In this document: piece by piece, positions 11,588-23,301 of the stretch
Layout of the letters: every line of letters begins with the position of its first letter
Numbering within the stretch: the first letter of the stretch is position 1
Assembly: GCA_030411725.1 (NCBI GenBank)
Contig: MU839827.1
Span: 4,347,027-4,411,026 of the forward strand
Direction: 5' to 3'
Source: Echria macrotheca
Taxonomy: Eukaryota; Ascomycota; Sordariomycetes; Sordariales; Schizotheciaceae
Length of the DNA: 64,000 nucleotides
Position numbers and translations under genes: made by a program
Notes under the pieces: model-generated
The model's input: the letters and a program-made list of their open reading frames with translations, nothing else
The model's database searches: none
Told to the model about the DNA's origin: nothing

Positions 11588-12609
11588 ATGTCTCGGTCCC
11601 AATGTCCCACGCGGGACTGCTGCCGGTTTGTTGTTTTCGATTGGGATCACAATTCGCTGTTGGAAACTTTTTGTTGTTTCGAGGTCCAAAATGATGTCAG
11701 TGACGGCGCCTGTGGTTTGCTGATGTGGAGGGGCTGTTAGCCGAGCCGCGGAGACAAGGGTCGTAAGACTTTGCGTGCACATACCGAGCTACATCTGGAA
11801 GAATGGACTCTACGGCAATATTTATCCTGGAAATTCTCGTTGTTTCTTCATATGCTTGTATATAGTCTACGAGTTAGTTAGAAGTATTACAGCACCTAGG
11901 TTTGGGTAGATTTGGGCCCATAAGGGTCACAGCTGCAAGCTACTCCGACACCAAAGCAACTAGGCATCAAATAAGGTATTCGGTCTCTGGCAGATACTAT
12001 ATACGGTATATCTCAATCTGGCTCACAGCGACCGGTGTCTGATCCAGGGGCCTCCGTCGCATGTCATGCGGCGACTGTCTTATCGTCATTGTCAGCGGCA
12101 AGAAAGCCAAAGTTCCAACGTGACGATTGTTTGGTCATGTGGCTAGACGGCGGCCTAGTCTCGGATAAGGCGTAATGATAAGAACATTTCAAGCAAAAAT
12201 ACCCACGGCTCACTGTTCTTGGACCAGAACATCCCACTCTGAGTCGCTATTGTCAAGGCAACTGATTTATCCTGACGACAAGACAACAAGAAGCATTGAA
12301 GATTCCAACTTGTCCTGGAACATCTAGAAGGTCCGTGCATCGCTTTGCGCTCCAAGAGAAGCTGAGGTCGGCCCGTCACGTGCAGACCCGCCTGACTTCA
12401 CCAAGCCCCTGCGTTGGACGTGTTGGACCCACAGGGTGTGCTCTGACGCCCTGACGCAGCCTGCTTCCAACTCTCTGGTCTCGACCTGCTGCCTTCCATC
12501 TCGTCCTCCTTTTAAACTCTGTCTTGCTCAGCCCAACATCCACCTCGACGATCCACGACCCGAACCCTCAACACCACCGAGATCTACGTCCAACTGGAAG
12601 TCCGCCACA
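11588..12609. other. Divergent promoter region upstream of ypt1
   Basis: About 1 kb between the two divergent genes. It holds only short non-coding-like frames, with a pyrimidine-rich stretch just before the ypt1 start that looks like a transcribed leader. No repeat or RNA gene seen. Confidence 0.6.
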
Positions 12610-13565
12610 ATGAATCCCGAGTAGTGCGTGTCTCCCCTGTGCGAATCCGTGGCTGCCGCTTTGTCGTTTGCTGACCGTTGATCCCTCAGGGTGCCCTCTG
12701 CTATCGCAACCAGCGATACCGGACCCCGCTGCAAAATCCATCAGCCGACTGACTCGTCCTAGATACGATTATCTCTTCAAGCTGCTCCTCATCGGTGACT
12801 CCGGTGTCGGAAAGTCCTGCCTCCTCCTGCGATTCGCCGACGATACATACACCGAGTCCTACATCTCCACCATCGGTGTCGACTTCGTACGCATCCCGAT
12901 CCCAACTAAATCTACGGCGCTGACGTGGGTAGAAAATCCGGACGATCGAGCTTGACGGAAAGACGGTGAAGCTCCAGATCGTGAGACCCCTGAACCCCAA
13001 CCCCGGTGGCAAGTTGTTAATACGATGGCATGTAGTGGGACACGGCCGGCCAAGAACGCTTCCGAACAATCACATCCTCATACTACCGGGGCGCCCATGG
13101 CATCTGCGTCGTCTACGATGTTACAGATATGGACAGCTTCAACAACGTGAAGCAATGGCTGCAAGAGATCGACCGATACGCCACCGAGGGCGTCAACAAG
13201 CTCCTCGTAGGCAACAAAAGTGATATGTCGGACAAGAAGGTCGTGGAATACACGGTTGCCAAGGTATGATGCCGGATCGGCCTATCACATGTTCGGACCG
13301 CAGCCGAGCGGTTCCAGGCCCCCCATGTCAATCCGTGCGATGTGAAACTGACTCAGTGGTTCAGGAATTCGCCGACAGCCTGGGAATTCCCTTCCTGGAG
13401 ACGTCAGCAAAGAACGCCAGTAACGTCGAGCAAGCCTTCTTGACGATGGCTCGCCAGATCAAGGAGCGCATGGGTAGCAGCATTGCCAACAACAACACGA
13501 AAGCCAACGTGAATGTGCAACCCGGCCGCGGCGTGTCGGACAACTCCTCGAGCGGCTGCTGCTAA
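12610..13565 (+). CDS. ypt1: Rab GTPase Ypt1 (Rab1 orthologue)
   Basis: Small GTPase acting in ER-to-Golgi transport, intra-Golgi traffic and autophagy. Five exons: 12610-12620, 12763-12886, 12933-12980, 13036-13263 and 13365-13565, encoding exactly 203 residues, the normal Ypt1 length. All nucleotide-binding elements are present: P-loop GDSGVGKS (15-22), effector loop YISTIGVDF (37-45), WDTAGQE (62-68) with the catalytic Gln, NKSD (121-124) and SAK (151-153). The C-terminal dicysteine GCC is the geranylgeranylation site. The first exon is only 11 bases and the first intron splits codon 4, so simple open-frame calling misses the true N-terminus MNPEYDYLFK. The effector region and the tail [17 protein letters not shown] match Ypt1/Rab1 rather than Sec4/Rab8. 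Confidence 0.97.
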
Positions 13566-15207
13566 ACGGAGGGCCGGTGTGTGTTCTTGGTGTTGGGGAT
13601 CTGCATCGGGATGGGTTGACACGGCGTGATGGATGCAATGCGCTGGGACGAGCCTTGGATGTCATGGCTGCTGATGATAGCAGTCCATACATGCAGGACC
13701 TGCGAGGGACGGATGCCTTGGACGACAGCCCATGGCACCAAGGCTGCTGGCATCGAATACGATGGTCTCTGGCGCGCCTGGGGAGACAGAAACAGGGCGG
13801 TTGGGCTGACGAATTCAACTTGTGTGTATTTCGATCTTGGGCATAGTGAGGACGCGGCGGGTCACACACTGTTTTCTGTCTCGTTTAGTGTTTTTATCGG
13901 GATGCCTTTACTCGGAAGGCTACCGGCTTGGTTTTCGGGATACTATGATACAGACGGAGTATTAATGATCCTTATGGTAGATTCTGTGCTTGATGTGTTG
14001 GCCAGAATGAGGTTGTGCTTTACAGCGTGTCTGTCTCTGCCTACGATGTTGCCGATTTTCTTGTCGGCTGTTTTCTTGTCCGTGTTTATGAGGATGGGCT
14101 TATCACCAGGACGATGCTGTGGCTAACCAGCTAAGCAGAGATTGACGTTCTCGTTATTGTCTTTACGCCTTTTCCGAGAGGCAGAGTGGCAAATAGTTCT
14201 ATTTCTAAATGGAGAATACCTCGGGTCGCTTGATAGATAATTCGAGGGCTCACTTTTGGCTCTCTCTCACAGTATTGTCTCTAACAGTATTGTATAATAT
14301 CAATGTACGTTTCCCCTGCATCATTTTTGTATTTCTTCAAGGTTGTAGTCGTGGTCGTGTGTGTGGTGGGTGTTGCTGCGTGCATGTATGTAAATGTATA
14401 TCCTCGACGCAGTTGCTCATGGGCTCACGGGGTTAGGGCGGGTGATATTTGTTTTTTGTTATATGAGTTATGCTGCTGTTGGGAAGTGTAATAAGGTACT
14501 CGTTTGCTTTTTCAGAATAACGGATTACGGGGGTGCAGAGTCAGTCGATGCTGAATACCTAAGTAACGGCACCGGAGATGGTGGGCGAATCAGCCTCGGT
14601 TTGGTGCTGGCGGGCGTTGTTTATTTAGTTAGATAGGTGTATCACGTATCCTGTATCCTAGTCAAGTAGAGCCGGTCGGCAGAGCGACCATGTTTATGAA
14701 GTTTCTCGGGCAAGCTGTACGGACTACCTCGGTTTTAATTCATATGCTAGCTCGCTAGTTGGTTAGAGGGGAGAGCCTTGACTTTGCAAGTGAAAAAAGA
14801 GGTTAACACAGCAGCAGAGTACCTAGGTATCTATATCTTCCTTGTTGATTTCGCGTGGTATGCATATAACATCACCATGTTGAATTCTCATGTTGTGCAA
14901 AGACGGAGTAGACTAAAAAAGTTGTGTAAAGTAGTACAAAAATAACATTTTCGTGTCGTCTCTGTAATATTCTAACCATTAGACCATTTGGACCATAGAG
15001 TAGACTAGACATGCATCGTCATGTCCCTCATAAAACTCAAAAACATACATATTCCCCCATCCATACCCCTCAAAACTCCATACCCATCCCGGGAAAAAAT
15101 CTTTTACCAATTACCCAACCGACCAAAGAACTCCATACCCTTCCATGCCGACTAACCATAAAAACACCATGTATATACAAGTACAAATAACAACCCCTCA
15201 ACCAAGT
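13566..15207. other. Intergenic region between convergent genes
   Basis: About 1.6 kb containing the 3' ends of ypt1 and the membrane-protein gene. The 13.9-15.1 kb part is distinctly AT-richer and T-rich on the plus strand, typical of fungal 3' flanks. No coherent coding frame, RNA gene or tandem repeat recognised. Confidence 0.6.
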
Positions 15208-16440
15208 TTACATCAACTCATGCACAGGCCGCTGCCTAGACGTCCCCCCAAGCTCAACAGGCATCCCGGCATTCAAAGCCTGACCCTGACCCTGACCATA
15301 ACCACCACTCTGCGCAGAAAACCTCGACGGATCCCCCGGACTCCCCTGCTCATACCCTCCTCCTCCGGAATAATACCCGCTACTGCTCGGCCCGGACCCG
15401 GACTGCATGCTAAAATGCGTATGGTTCGCCGGCGGCGAGCTATACGGCGACACGTTGCTGTACTGCGACATGAGCGACTGATGGCCCTGCTTCCCCGACG
15501 GGTCGGGCGAGGCGGCCATGAACGCCGGTGGAAGAGAACCGCCGGGACCATTCGGATACAGCTGCTGCGACTCGGGCGTCGGGCCGCCGTCGGGTTTGCT
15601 TTTCCTGTCCTGGCGCTTGATGAACCAGAAGCCTAGGCCTAGCAAACCCACGACCGCGACGCCGCCGACGACTCCGCCTACGATGGCGCCGACTGGTGTG
15701 GCCGAGGCAGCCGCGGCGGCGGCCGGAGCCGATGTGGTCGGTGCCGAAGTCTGGGTGGTAGAAGACGTCGCGGCCGTAGTCGAGGGTGGCGTCGACATGA
15801 GCGAGCGCGTGTCGGCGATGACGGTTTGCGTCAGGGTACGGCCCGTCTGTCCGGAGAATGTCGTCTCGGCGTGCTGCGCGGTCGACATGCTGAGCGAGTT
15901 GCAAAAGTAGTCGGTCACTCCCCCGGGGAATGCAATCGTGTTGCAGTAGGGCGCGGCGCGGGCGGTGCATTTCTCGGTAAAGGTGTCGGTCATGCAGTTG
16001 CTGTCGCACTGCGACGACGACGAGATCTGGTTGTAGTCGAGGCAGGCCAGGCGGAAGCCGCACTCCTGGGTGTTGCAGCAGCCGGCCGCACCGGCGCTGC
16101 GGCCGCCCTCGGAGATGGTTACGAACACGCAGAGGGCATTCTTTTCTACGCATGTGTAGGCAGCCCCTAAGCTTTGTTAGATGGGACTTATCGAGCGCAA
16201 GGGAGGCAACGAACCGGCTTGTCCGCTCACGTAGCCGCACGTGTTGTCGGGGGCGATCAGGACTGTCTGCTCATTGCTGCTGTCGCGCCTGAGGAATTCG
16301 TGGAGAGATGGCGGCGTGGTTGGTCGTGGACTGGTGGCATCCAGGGGGATTTTGGCAGCCTCGGTGGCTTTGGGACCCGGATACGCCAACGCATGAACCG
16401 CGGCCGCGAAGACGACGGCACTGACGAGCGACGTCGCCAT
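15208..16440 (-). CDS. Single-pass plasma-membrane protein with Cys-rich ectodomain (sensor-like)
   Basis: Two exons, 16440-16215 and 16166-15208, encoding 394 residues. Order of parts: N-terminal signal peptide (MATSLVSAVVFAAAVHALAYP); a Cys-rich ectodomain of about 120 residues with around a dozen cysteines (TCGYVSG, AGCCNTQECGFRLAC, SQCDSNCMTDTF, APYCNTIAF, DYFCNSL); a Ser/Thr/Ala-rich, probably O-glycosylated stalk; one transmembrane helix (VGAIVGGVVGGVAVVGLLGLGFWF) followed by a basic stop-transfer KRQDRKSK; and a disordered Gly/Ser/Pro/Tyr-rich cytoplasmic tail of about 130 residues ending HELM. The layout resembles fungal cell-wall stress sensors of the Wsc/Mid2 kind, but the cysteine pattern is not a standard WSC domain that I recognise. 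Function is therefore inferred from topology only. Confidence 0.78.
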
Positions 16441-17667
16441 GATCTCGCCGACAGCGGGCACTCTACCGGCTCCGGAGCTCAATATGAGATGGTGGTCGAG
16501 AACAGCACACTCGGCGAGTCGGTACGGAAATGGACTTTGTCTCCCCAAAGCCTGAAAAGCTAATAAGTTGGAGAGGGGAAGACAGCGACGACCCCGCGAA
16601 GAAGGGGGCCGGGACTCGGCCAGAATCAGATTTCATGGGGGGAACAAGACAATGCATGTCGTCGGTCGAGAGGCTTGGGTGGTCGGGCTGCGTCGTGGCT
16701 TGCGGCAGGGCGGCGGAGCAGTCAGCAACGTCGGTGGTTGGTGTCGAATCACGCTGCCCCCAACCTTGGAAAGCCGTCCGCCATCCCCGATCCGGGCTGA
16801 AAATGGAAGCCACTGCGATTCGTCCTTGGATGCGGATATCTATGCTTCCGCTATCGTCTGCATTTCACCGAATGCCTTTCGTATCCAGCTTGGCGGATAC
16901 TGTCCATCGTTATGCTAGACCTTTGAATTCTCTTTTGATCTTTCGACAGATGGTGATACGGCTGTCGGACAGTGTCAGCGCCGACCGGGACAAGAACGAT
17001 CAGTAAGCCTATTTATAAGCAGTGAAAGCTTACTGCTTCACATGTTCCTAATTCGAAGGGTTTTGGCGAATTGACCCTGCAATCTTGACGATTGCGGTGC
17101 TGGAGGCCGTTGAGTGGTTGGGAGCTCATCAATCTGGGGAGTACATCCCATTGGCCGATGCCATTTTGGTTTCAAGATCTATTCTCGACCGAAACGCGGT
17201 TGATGACGTCGCAATTGATCGGACGGATTATAGCTGTTTGAGCTGTTGATCAAGCTTCGTGATGGTCCCTCGATGAATGTTCGGAGAATTCTATGGCAGT
17301 CGGCATCGTCGGATAGCGCCACCTGGTGCGGGTTAAGTCAAGCATGGTTGCGTCCTGCTGTTGGTCGTTGTTAGGACATTTTGACAGCAAGACGCGATCC
17401 AATCGGTCTGGTGAAGGAATGACAAGCACGTGTCAGGTGAAGCAGAGAGGTAACGTTAGTTCAGACAACCCGGCCGTTGAATCTGCTGTTGAATTAAAGA
17501 GTTGGCGCCGTGAAGGATCGCCCAGGGCAGGCAACTGCCGGAGCTAACCATTCGTTGTGACCCTGTCAACCGTCAACCTCCCACCAAGTCAACCATAATT
17601 CCACGTACCCTCGACCTCGCAGCACCGGCTCGCCGCCAACGGTCGCCGCATCTGCCGATGCGTCTCC
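16441..17667. other. Divergent promoter region, 1.2 kb
   Basis: Lies between the start of the membrane-protein gene (minus) and that of the Rad57-like gene (plus). Only short frames without protein character; no repeats or RNA genes seen. Confidence 0.6.
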
Positions 17668-19146
17668 ATGACCGATCTTCTCCGCGTCCTGCCGGACTTT
17701 CCTGTCGGCCCGTACGCCCGTCTAATCACAGTGCTTGAGAAGCACGGATTCACGACCACGGACCTGGTGACGCTCGATGCCGCTGCCATCGGAAAGCGCA
17801 CCCAACTTCCCCTGCTCGACATCCAACGTCTGAGCAGCGCCGTGCTAGATGCTCTGCACGCCGACTTGGGCGTCGCAACCAAAGTCACGCACAGCGACGA
17901 CGTGGGACCACCTGCGAGGTTAAAAAACACAGCAGAGACGCTCGCGACACGGTGGCACACGTTCAGCACGCTCGATGACACGCTCGACGGCGCGCTCGGG
18001 GGAGGCATCCCCACGGGCTACGTGACCGAGATCACGGGCGAATCTGGCGCCGGAAAGACGCAGTTCCTCCTCACGCTGCTGCTGGCCGTGCAGCTCCCGC
18101 CTCCGCGCGGCCTGGGCAAATCCGCACTGTACATCAGCACCGAGGCCGCCCTGTCGACGCGCCGTCTGGCCCAGATCCTCTCGGCCAACCCGACGATACA
18201 GTCCACGCCGGCAGACTCGCGGCCGTCGCTCGACAATGTCATGAGCCAGGTCACGCCCGACCTGGAGAGCCAGGACCACATCATCGCGTTCCAGGTGCCC
18301 GTGGCCATCGAGCGGCGCAACGTCGGGCTCCTGGTGCTCGACAGCGTAGCCGCCAACTTCCGCGCCGAATTCGAGCGCGCATCCGGCCAGAGACAGTCGG
18401 CCAGCATGGGCGCCCGGAGCGCCGAGCTGATCCGGCTCGGGATGCAGCTCCACGAGCTCGCCCGCAAGTACAACATCGCCATCGTCGTGGCCAACCAGGT
18501 GGCCGACCGGTTCGGCGGCGGCATCGGCAGCACGGGGACGGGGCCTAAGACGCCCCTCACCTTTGCGTCCTCCTCGGCACAGGTCAAAGGCACCCCGTCG
18601 AGCCCTCTAGCCATGAGGAGTAAGCCTCCTCCTCCTCCCCAGACTACTACTGCGGCCGCGGACACGGGCGGTGTGGAGCCGCCATCGTCCATGAGAGAGA
18701 TACTTGCGGCGCCGCCTCCTCCTCCGACCTTTCCGTACGACGAGGGCGGCCCGCCGTCGCACCCGGCTCTCACGCTCGATCACCAGCAGCGATGGTTTAC
18801 GGGGTGGGGAGACGACCCGGACGGGAGCGACCATCCGATGAAGACGCCTTCGCTCGGGCTGATCTGGGCCAGCCAGATCTCGGCGCGTATCGCCCTGTTC
18901 AAGCGGCCGGTGCACCACTACGGAGGGAGGAGCCGGTATACTCTGGACGGCGAGGAGGAGGATGAGAGGCGGAGGCAGGGCATGCCGACCATGAGGATGT
19001 GGCGGCGGTGGATGAAGGTTGTGTTTGCTCCGCATGCTAGGCCGTCGGACCCGGGCACGGGGGAGGGCGGGGCCGTCGAGTTTGAGGTGACGACGGGTGG
19101 TGTCAGGGCTGTGACTGTAGGGAAGAAGGCTGCTGAGTTGGGATAA
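17668..19146 (+). CDS. rad57: Rad57-like RecA/Rad51-family DNA repair protein
   Basis: Recombination mediator of the Rad51-paralogue family (Rad57 in yeast, XRCC3 in animals), which pairs with Rad55 to help Rad51 filaments form on single-stranded DNA. It is intronless, 492 residues. An N-terminal helical region leads into the ATPase core: Walker A GESGAGKT (124-131), LYISTEAALSTRRL (the paralogue-specific block after it) and Walker B LLVLDS (221-226). Next come AELIRLGMQLHELARKY and the ANQVADR segment, also typical of Rad57. Residues about 280-390 form a Pro/Ser-rich insertion (PPPPPQTTT, APPPPPTFPYDEGG) before the last conserved strand LGLIWASQISARIALFKRP. The insertion explains the length above yeast Rad57 (460) and is probably an exposed loop. 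The ATG at 17668 is the first in frame after stops. Confidence 0.88.
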   Translation: MTDLLRVLPDFPVGPYARLITVLEKHGFTTTDLVTLDAAAIGKRTQLPLLDIQRLSSAVLDALHADLGVATKVTHSDDVGPPARLKNTAETLATRWHTFSTLDDTLDGALGGGIPTGYVTEITGESGAGKTQFLLTLLLAVQLPPPRGLGKSALYISTEAALSTRRLAQILSANPTIQSTPADSRPSLDNVMSQVTPDLESQDHIIAFQVPVAIERRNVGLLVLDSVAANFRAEFERASGQRQSASMGARSAELIRLGMQLHELARKYNIAIVVANQVADRFGGGIGSTGTGPKTPLTFASSSAQVKGTPSSPLAMRSKPPPPPQTTTAAADTGGVEPPSSMREILAAPPPPPTFPYDEGGPPSHPALTLDHQQRWFTGWGDDPDGSDHPMKTPSLGLIWASQISARIALFKRPVHHYGGRSRYTLDGEEEDERRRQGMPTMRMWRRWMKVVFAPHARPSDPGTGEGGAVEFEVTTGGVRAVTVGKKAAELG

Positions 19147-19355
19147 CTTTTAACTACAGTATCTGGCGCTCCCTGAATCACAAGCGGGCCACCGGTCTAT
19201 ATCTCACCGAGAACGGACACACGACAAAATTAAGAAATCAAATAAATTTATGAGCGATCCACTCCTCGAAAGCTGAACATGATCTGGGGACAGGAGTGTA
19301 GTGTCCTCATGTCTCGAAGTGGCATTGTCTCTGTTTAGTATCGAAACAACCTATT

Positions 19356-20562
19356 TTATCCATCCGTCTTGGGCCGCAGGGCATACATCTTGACAGGCAA
19401 CAAGCGCATAGTCGCAGTAACAGGAAACCCGCGCTGCATCTCCATCCTGACGATATCGAGGCCAGCCCGGCCAAACAATTCCTGGAATTTCGCGTCCGTC
19501 CTTTTTTTATGCCATGTCAGTCAACAAGCCCCCCTTTTAATATCATAAGAGTTATATAAAATTAGGTATACATACCTCGTAACAGAACTATCCTCGGCAT
19601 CGAACGCGTCCTCCCCGGAAGTGCTCAGATTCTCTTTGATGACTATGAGGCCGCCGCCGCCGTCGGGTGAGAGCGACGAAGAGCAGCGGACGAGGTACAG
19701 AACGAGTTGGGCGTCGGTGAGGTGGCCTACGCACCATTGGGTCCAGATTAGGTCGTATTTCGTCTCGGCGGGTTGTGGAGTCCAGGATTCGAGGCCTGTG
19801 TTGAAGATGTGGCGGAGGGTTGCGCTGGGGGAGGATGGGGATGAGGCGGGGAGGGAGATGGTGTCTGTGAATTTTTTGATGGGTTCGATTATGTCGATTT
19901 GGGAGGCTAGAGGGGCGAGGAGGGATTTGGTTATTCTTCCTATACTGATTTTTTTGGTTGGTTATGTTAGTATACTGGGGAGGGTTGGACGTGAAGAGGT
20001 GGGTAGTAGATTGGGAAGTGGGTGTGAAGGGGGAGGCGGCGAGTGGTGAGTGGTGGTGATGAAGTTGGTGATGATCTTGGGTGAGATACACACGGAGTGA
20101 GGGAGTTCAAAATGAAAGGAGGATGAGTGGGAACAGAGAGGGTATCTGTGTGTGGAAAGGAAGAAGAAGAATAGAAAGTAAACATACCCAGCTCCCCCTT
20201 CCAGCACCGAATCCACTGTCCGCAACCCCTTCTTATTCCCAATGCCCAGCTTGGCGAGGAAGCTCCGTGAGCCTTGGATGTCCACCTTGGAAATATCTGT
20301 ACAAGTCAACATTAGTTATGACTCCATGATTAATCCCATTTCAGGTTGTTAAATATCACAACATTTCACACCTTGCACTTCAAGATATGAATATATAAGG
20401 GTGAAGGGGGGTGGACATACAGGCAAACCCGCCGATCGAGGGGATCCCACCCAGCATTCCATTTTCGTCGGCCGACACGCCCTCCCAGTAGGCTAGTCCA
20501 TCCTCGGTATTGATGCATGCATCTGCCGGTTTTTGCGTCTGATTCTGGTTCTGGTCGTCCAT
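19356..20562 (-). CDS. tae1: Alpha-N-terminal protein methyltransferase (Tae1/NTMT1 family)
   Basis: Methylates the alpha-amino group of proteins starting X-Pro-Lys after Met removal; known targets include ribosomal proteins. Four exons, 20562-20421, 20296-20188, 19944-19576 and 19500-19356, giving 254 residues, normal for the family. The start region ADACINTEDGLAYWEGVSA with the conserved YW, then MLGGIPSIGGF, and DIQGSRSFLAKL are family hallmarks. The SAM-binding part follows (GLRTVDSVLEGGAGIGRIT, a motif-I equivalent with the acidic D and GxG pattern, and QIDIIEPIKKF). The substrate-side block KYDLIWTQWCVGHLTD is intact, and SPDGGGGLIVIKEN is the usual post-motif. Intron 2 (243 bases) is the longest. 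Two other reading frames stay open over exon 3, but only this one makes the family protein. Confidence 0.9.
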
Positions 20563-20963
20563 GTTGCTTTCTTACCTCCTGTGGGTGCCCAAAAGAAGAG
20601 GGGAAAAGCCGTTACCGTGCCAGGTCGTAAATTCGGGGAGTAGTTACCGTGAGAACAGGAGTGTATCTGAGCGAATATGGACACGGCTGTTCGCTTTTTG
20701 TTGAGGCGATGGATTTAGTCCTGTAATCCCTAAAGGAAGGGACGAGAAGAATGTCAAGTTGACGCCAAACGTCGGCTGAGAATTCAGTTAAGCATGGTTT
20801 ATGCATTTATCCAGTACGCGACAACGACAGTTGCCAGTCATGATTTTAGACTCAAAAGACAATGAGAAGTCGCATCACTGCTATTGCTAAGCTTAGGGAA
20901 CTCAATCTACACCAACGACTATCGAATACAAGCGAGCCCGCCGTGCACCGTGCGGCACCCTTA
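20563..20963. other. Spacer of 400 bases between two minus-strand genes
   Basis: Carries the 3' flank of the V-ATPase gene and the promoter of the methyltransferase gene downstream of it. No gene, repeat or RNA recognised. Confidence 0.6.
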
Positions 20964-22769
20964 TTACGCATCAATCAAATTCTCCTCGGGTGCCGCCGTG
21001 TCCCTCGTGTCCTTGGTCGGCGCCGGCGCCTTGCCCTTGCGCTCTCTCGGATAAAACTCGTTGATGATCTTGGCCGGGATCCGGTTCAACATGTCCTTGC
21101 GGTAAATCCGCAGCAGCGTCCACGCCAGATCCAGCGACTCGTAAATGGTCCGTGACTCGTACGCGCCCTGGCTGATGAACTGCCGCTCAAACTTGTCGAG
21201 GAATTCGAGCGACAACTTATCCTCGGGCGACAGCGCCTCCTCACCAACAACAGCCTTCATGGCCGCCGCATCACGACCAATGGCATACTTGGCATACAGC
21301 TGGTTCGACACGTCACCGTGGTCCTTGCGCGTCATGCCCTCTCCGATAGCCGACTTCATCAAACGAGACAGTGACGGCAGCACGTTGATAGGAGGATAAA
21401 TGCCGCGATTGTGCAGAGCACGGTCGACGGTGATCTGACCCTCGGTAATGTACCCCGTCAAATCGGGAATAGGATGCGTAATGTCGTCGTTAGGCATAGT
21501 GAGAATAGGAATCTGCGTGATGGAGCCGTTCCGGCCCTCGACACGACCAGCTCGCTCGTAGATGGTCGACAAATCCGTGTACATGTAACCAGGGTAACCA
21601 CGACGGCCAGGGACTTCTTCGCGGGCAGCAGACACTTCTCGAAGAGCATCGCAGTAGGCAGACAGATCCGTGAGGATGACCAAGACGTGCTTCTCAAGTT
21701 GGTAGGCGTAGTACTCGGCCGTGGTGAGAGCAAGACGGGGCGTGATGATTCGTTCAATACTATTTTGGTCAGCACTGTTACCGCAGTCTGAGACGCAACT
21801 TACGTAGGGTCATTGGCGAGGTTGAGGAAAAGGGTCACACGCTCCAAGCTGCCGTTCTCCTCAAAGTCGCGCGTGAAGAACCGGGCCGTCTCCAAGTTGA
21901 CACCCATGGCAGCGAAGACGATGGAAAAGTTATCCTCGTGGCCATCATGGACGCCCTTGTTCGTCACGCCCTCCTTCTGGACTAAACTGGCCTGTCGGCA
22001 AATCTGGGCAGCAATCTCGTTGTGAGGCAGACCGGCGGCCGAGAAAATGGGAATCTTTTGCCCACGCGCAATCGAGTTCATCGTGTCGATGGCCGAGATA
22101 CCAGTCGCGACCATTTCCTCGGGGTATACCTGTGCCGTCAGTACAAGAATAAATCGGCGTATTCAGAAACCAACTCTTGAATAGGGGTTGATAGGACTGC
22201 CGTTGATGTCGAGGAACTGCTCCGCCAGCACCTTGGGACCCTTGTCGATGGCTCGTCCTGAACCGTCAAAGATGCGCCCCAGCATATCCTCCGACACACC
22301 GAGCTTCAAGCTCTCGCCCGTGAATTCGACTTTTGTCTGGTACCTAGTCAGCCCCGCGTAAGCATCGGATGTATTTGCCTCACCTTCTTCACATCGATAC
22401 CCGGAGTGCCTTCGAAGACCTGTATTTGTTAGAACCGTCTTTCGCTACCATATACCGGGTCCTCTACCTGCACAACAGCTCGATTTCCTGGCGTGGATTG
22501 TTAGCGACGCTTTGCAGGACTTGGAGAGACCTACCTCGAGCTTCGAGGACCTGGCCGGACCGGATCTCGCCGTCGGGGAGGGTGAGGGTGACGATCTCAT
22601 TGTACCTCGGGTTTTTGACCTAGCGCGGGTGTCAGGAGGCCAGTAGCGACACACGAGAAAAAAGGGGGCCGACATTGTCGAGGATAACCAGGGGGCCGTT
22701 GACGCCTCCAACCGTGTTGTAGCGGATCCGGGGCGTCACTTTGTACGACGGCACTCGTGGGTCGCTCAT
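20964..22769 (-). CDS. vma2: V-type ATPase subunit B (Vma2), V1 sector
   Basis: Non-catalytic nucleotide-binding B subunit of the vacuolar proton pump, on the cytosolic V1 ring alternating with catalytic A subunits. Seven exons (22769-22674, 22619-22535, 22487-22468, 22419-22384, 22336-22175, 22129-21804, 21759-20964) encode 506 residues, the expected length. Diagnostic stretches include [95 protein letters not shown] and [20 protein letters not shown]. The P-loop position reads SAAGLPHN, degenerate as in all B subunits. Exons 3 and 4 are only 20 and 36 bases, so automated prediction could easily skip them. The gene is divergent from cwc27, about 530 bases apart. Confidence 0.97.
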
Positions 22770-23301
22770 GGTGCCGGAGATGGTGCGCCGTCTGGGGCCT
22801 CGTCGACTGCTAGTGCGAAGCTCGAGACCAGCTCAGGAATCGGGGCGCGAGGGTACGGGGGATGCCGGGGGTGACGTAGGCTGCGAGACAAGCTCTTGCA
22901 ATTTGAAGACGGAGCTCCAGGTCGGAGCCGTGATAACGCAAGCAGTTGGAGAAGGCCCCGCACTGCTTGGCGCACAGCCACACTGATGCTTTGAGGGAGT
23001 TCCGGTCTGAGAAGCCAGTGTACGGAAATAATAATAATTTTTGAACACAATTTTGTTAAGATTATTCCTGAATTCTAAACGAGAAACAAACAGAAGTTAC
23101 GGAATAGCTGCGGAGGATCAGCAAGCGCTGTGAGGTAGAATAGGATTCCAAGTTCTTCACTGTGGCTCAGGAGCTTACTGTGGCTTGAGCGCTCTCCCGG
23201 CAGGCAAGGGCTTGAATTTAGTTTACCGGAGCGCATCATCCAGCTCTGAACTGACCACCTCGGCTCACCCAGTCTCCAGTCGCCAGTCGGCCAGCCACAT
23301 A
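22770..23301. promoter_or_regulatory. Shared divergent promoter of vma2 and cwc27
   Basis: A 530-base spacer between two start codons facing away from each other. It must contain both core promoters. I see no decisive operator motif, so this is inferred from gene arrangement only. Confidence 0.5.

Noticed and set aside
15440..16240. 266-codon minus-strand frame over the membrane-protein gene
   Set aside because: Shadow frame, rich in Arg and His, without signal peptide or domain; the spliced sensor-like frame is the coding one.
23185..23301. Longer N-terminus for Cwc27
   Set aside because: The extension has no ATG, and the residues before 23302 are unlike cyclophilin N-termini.
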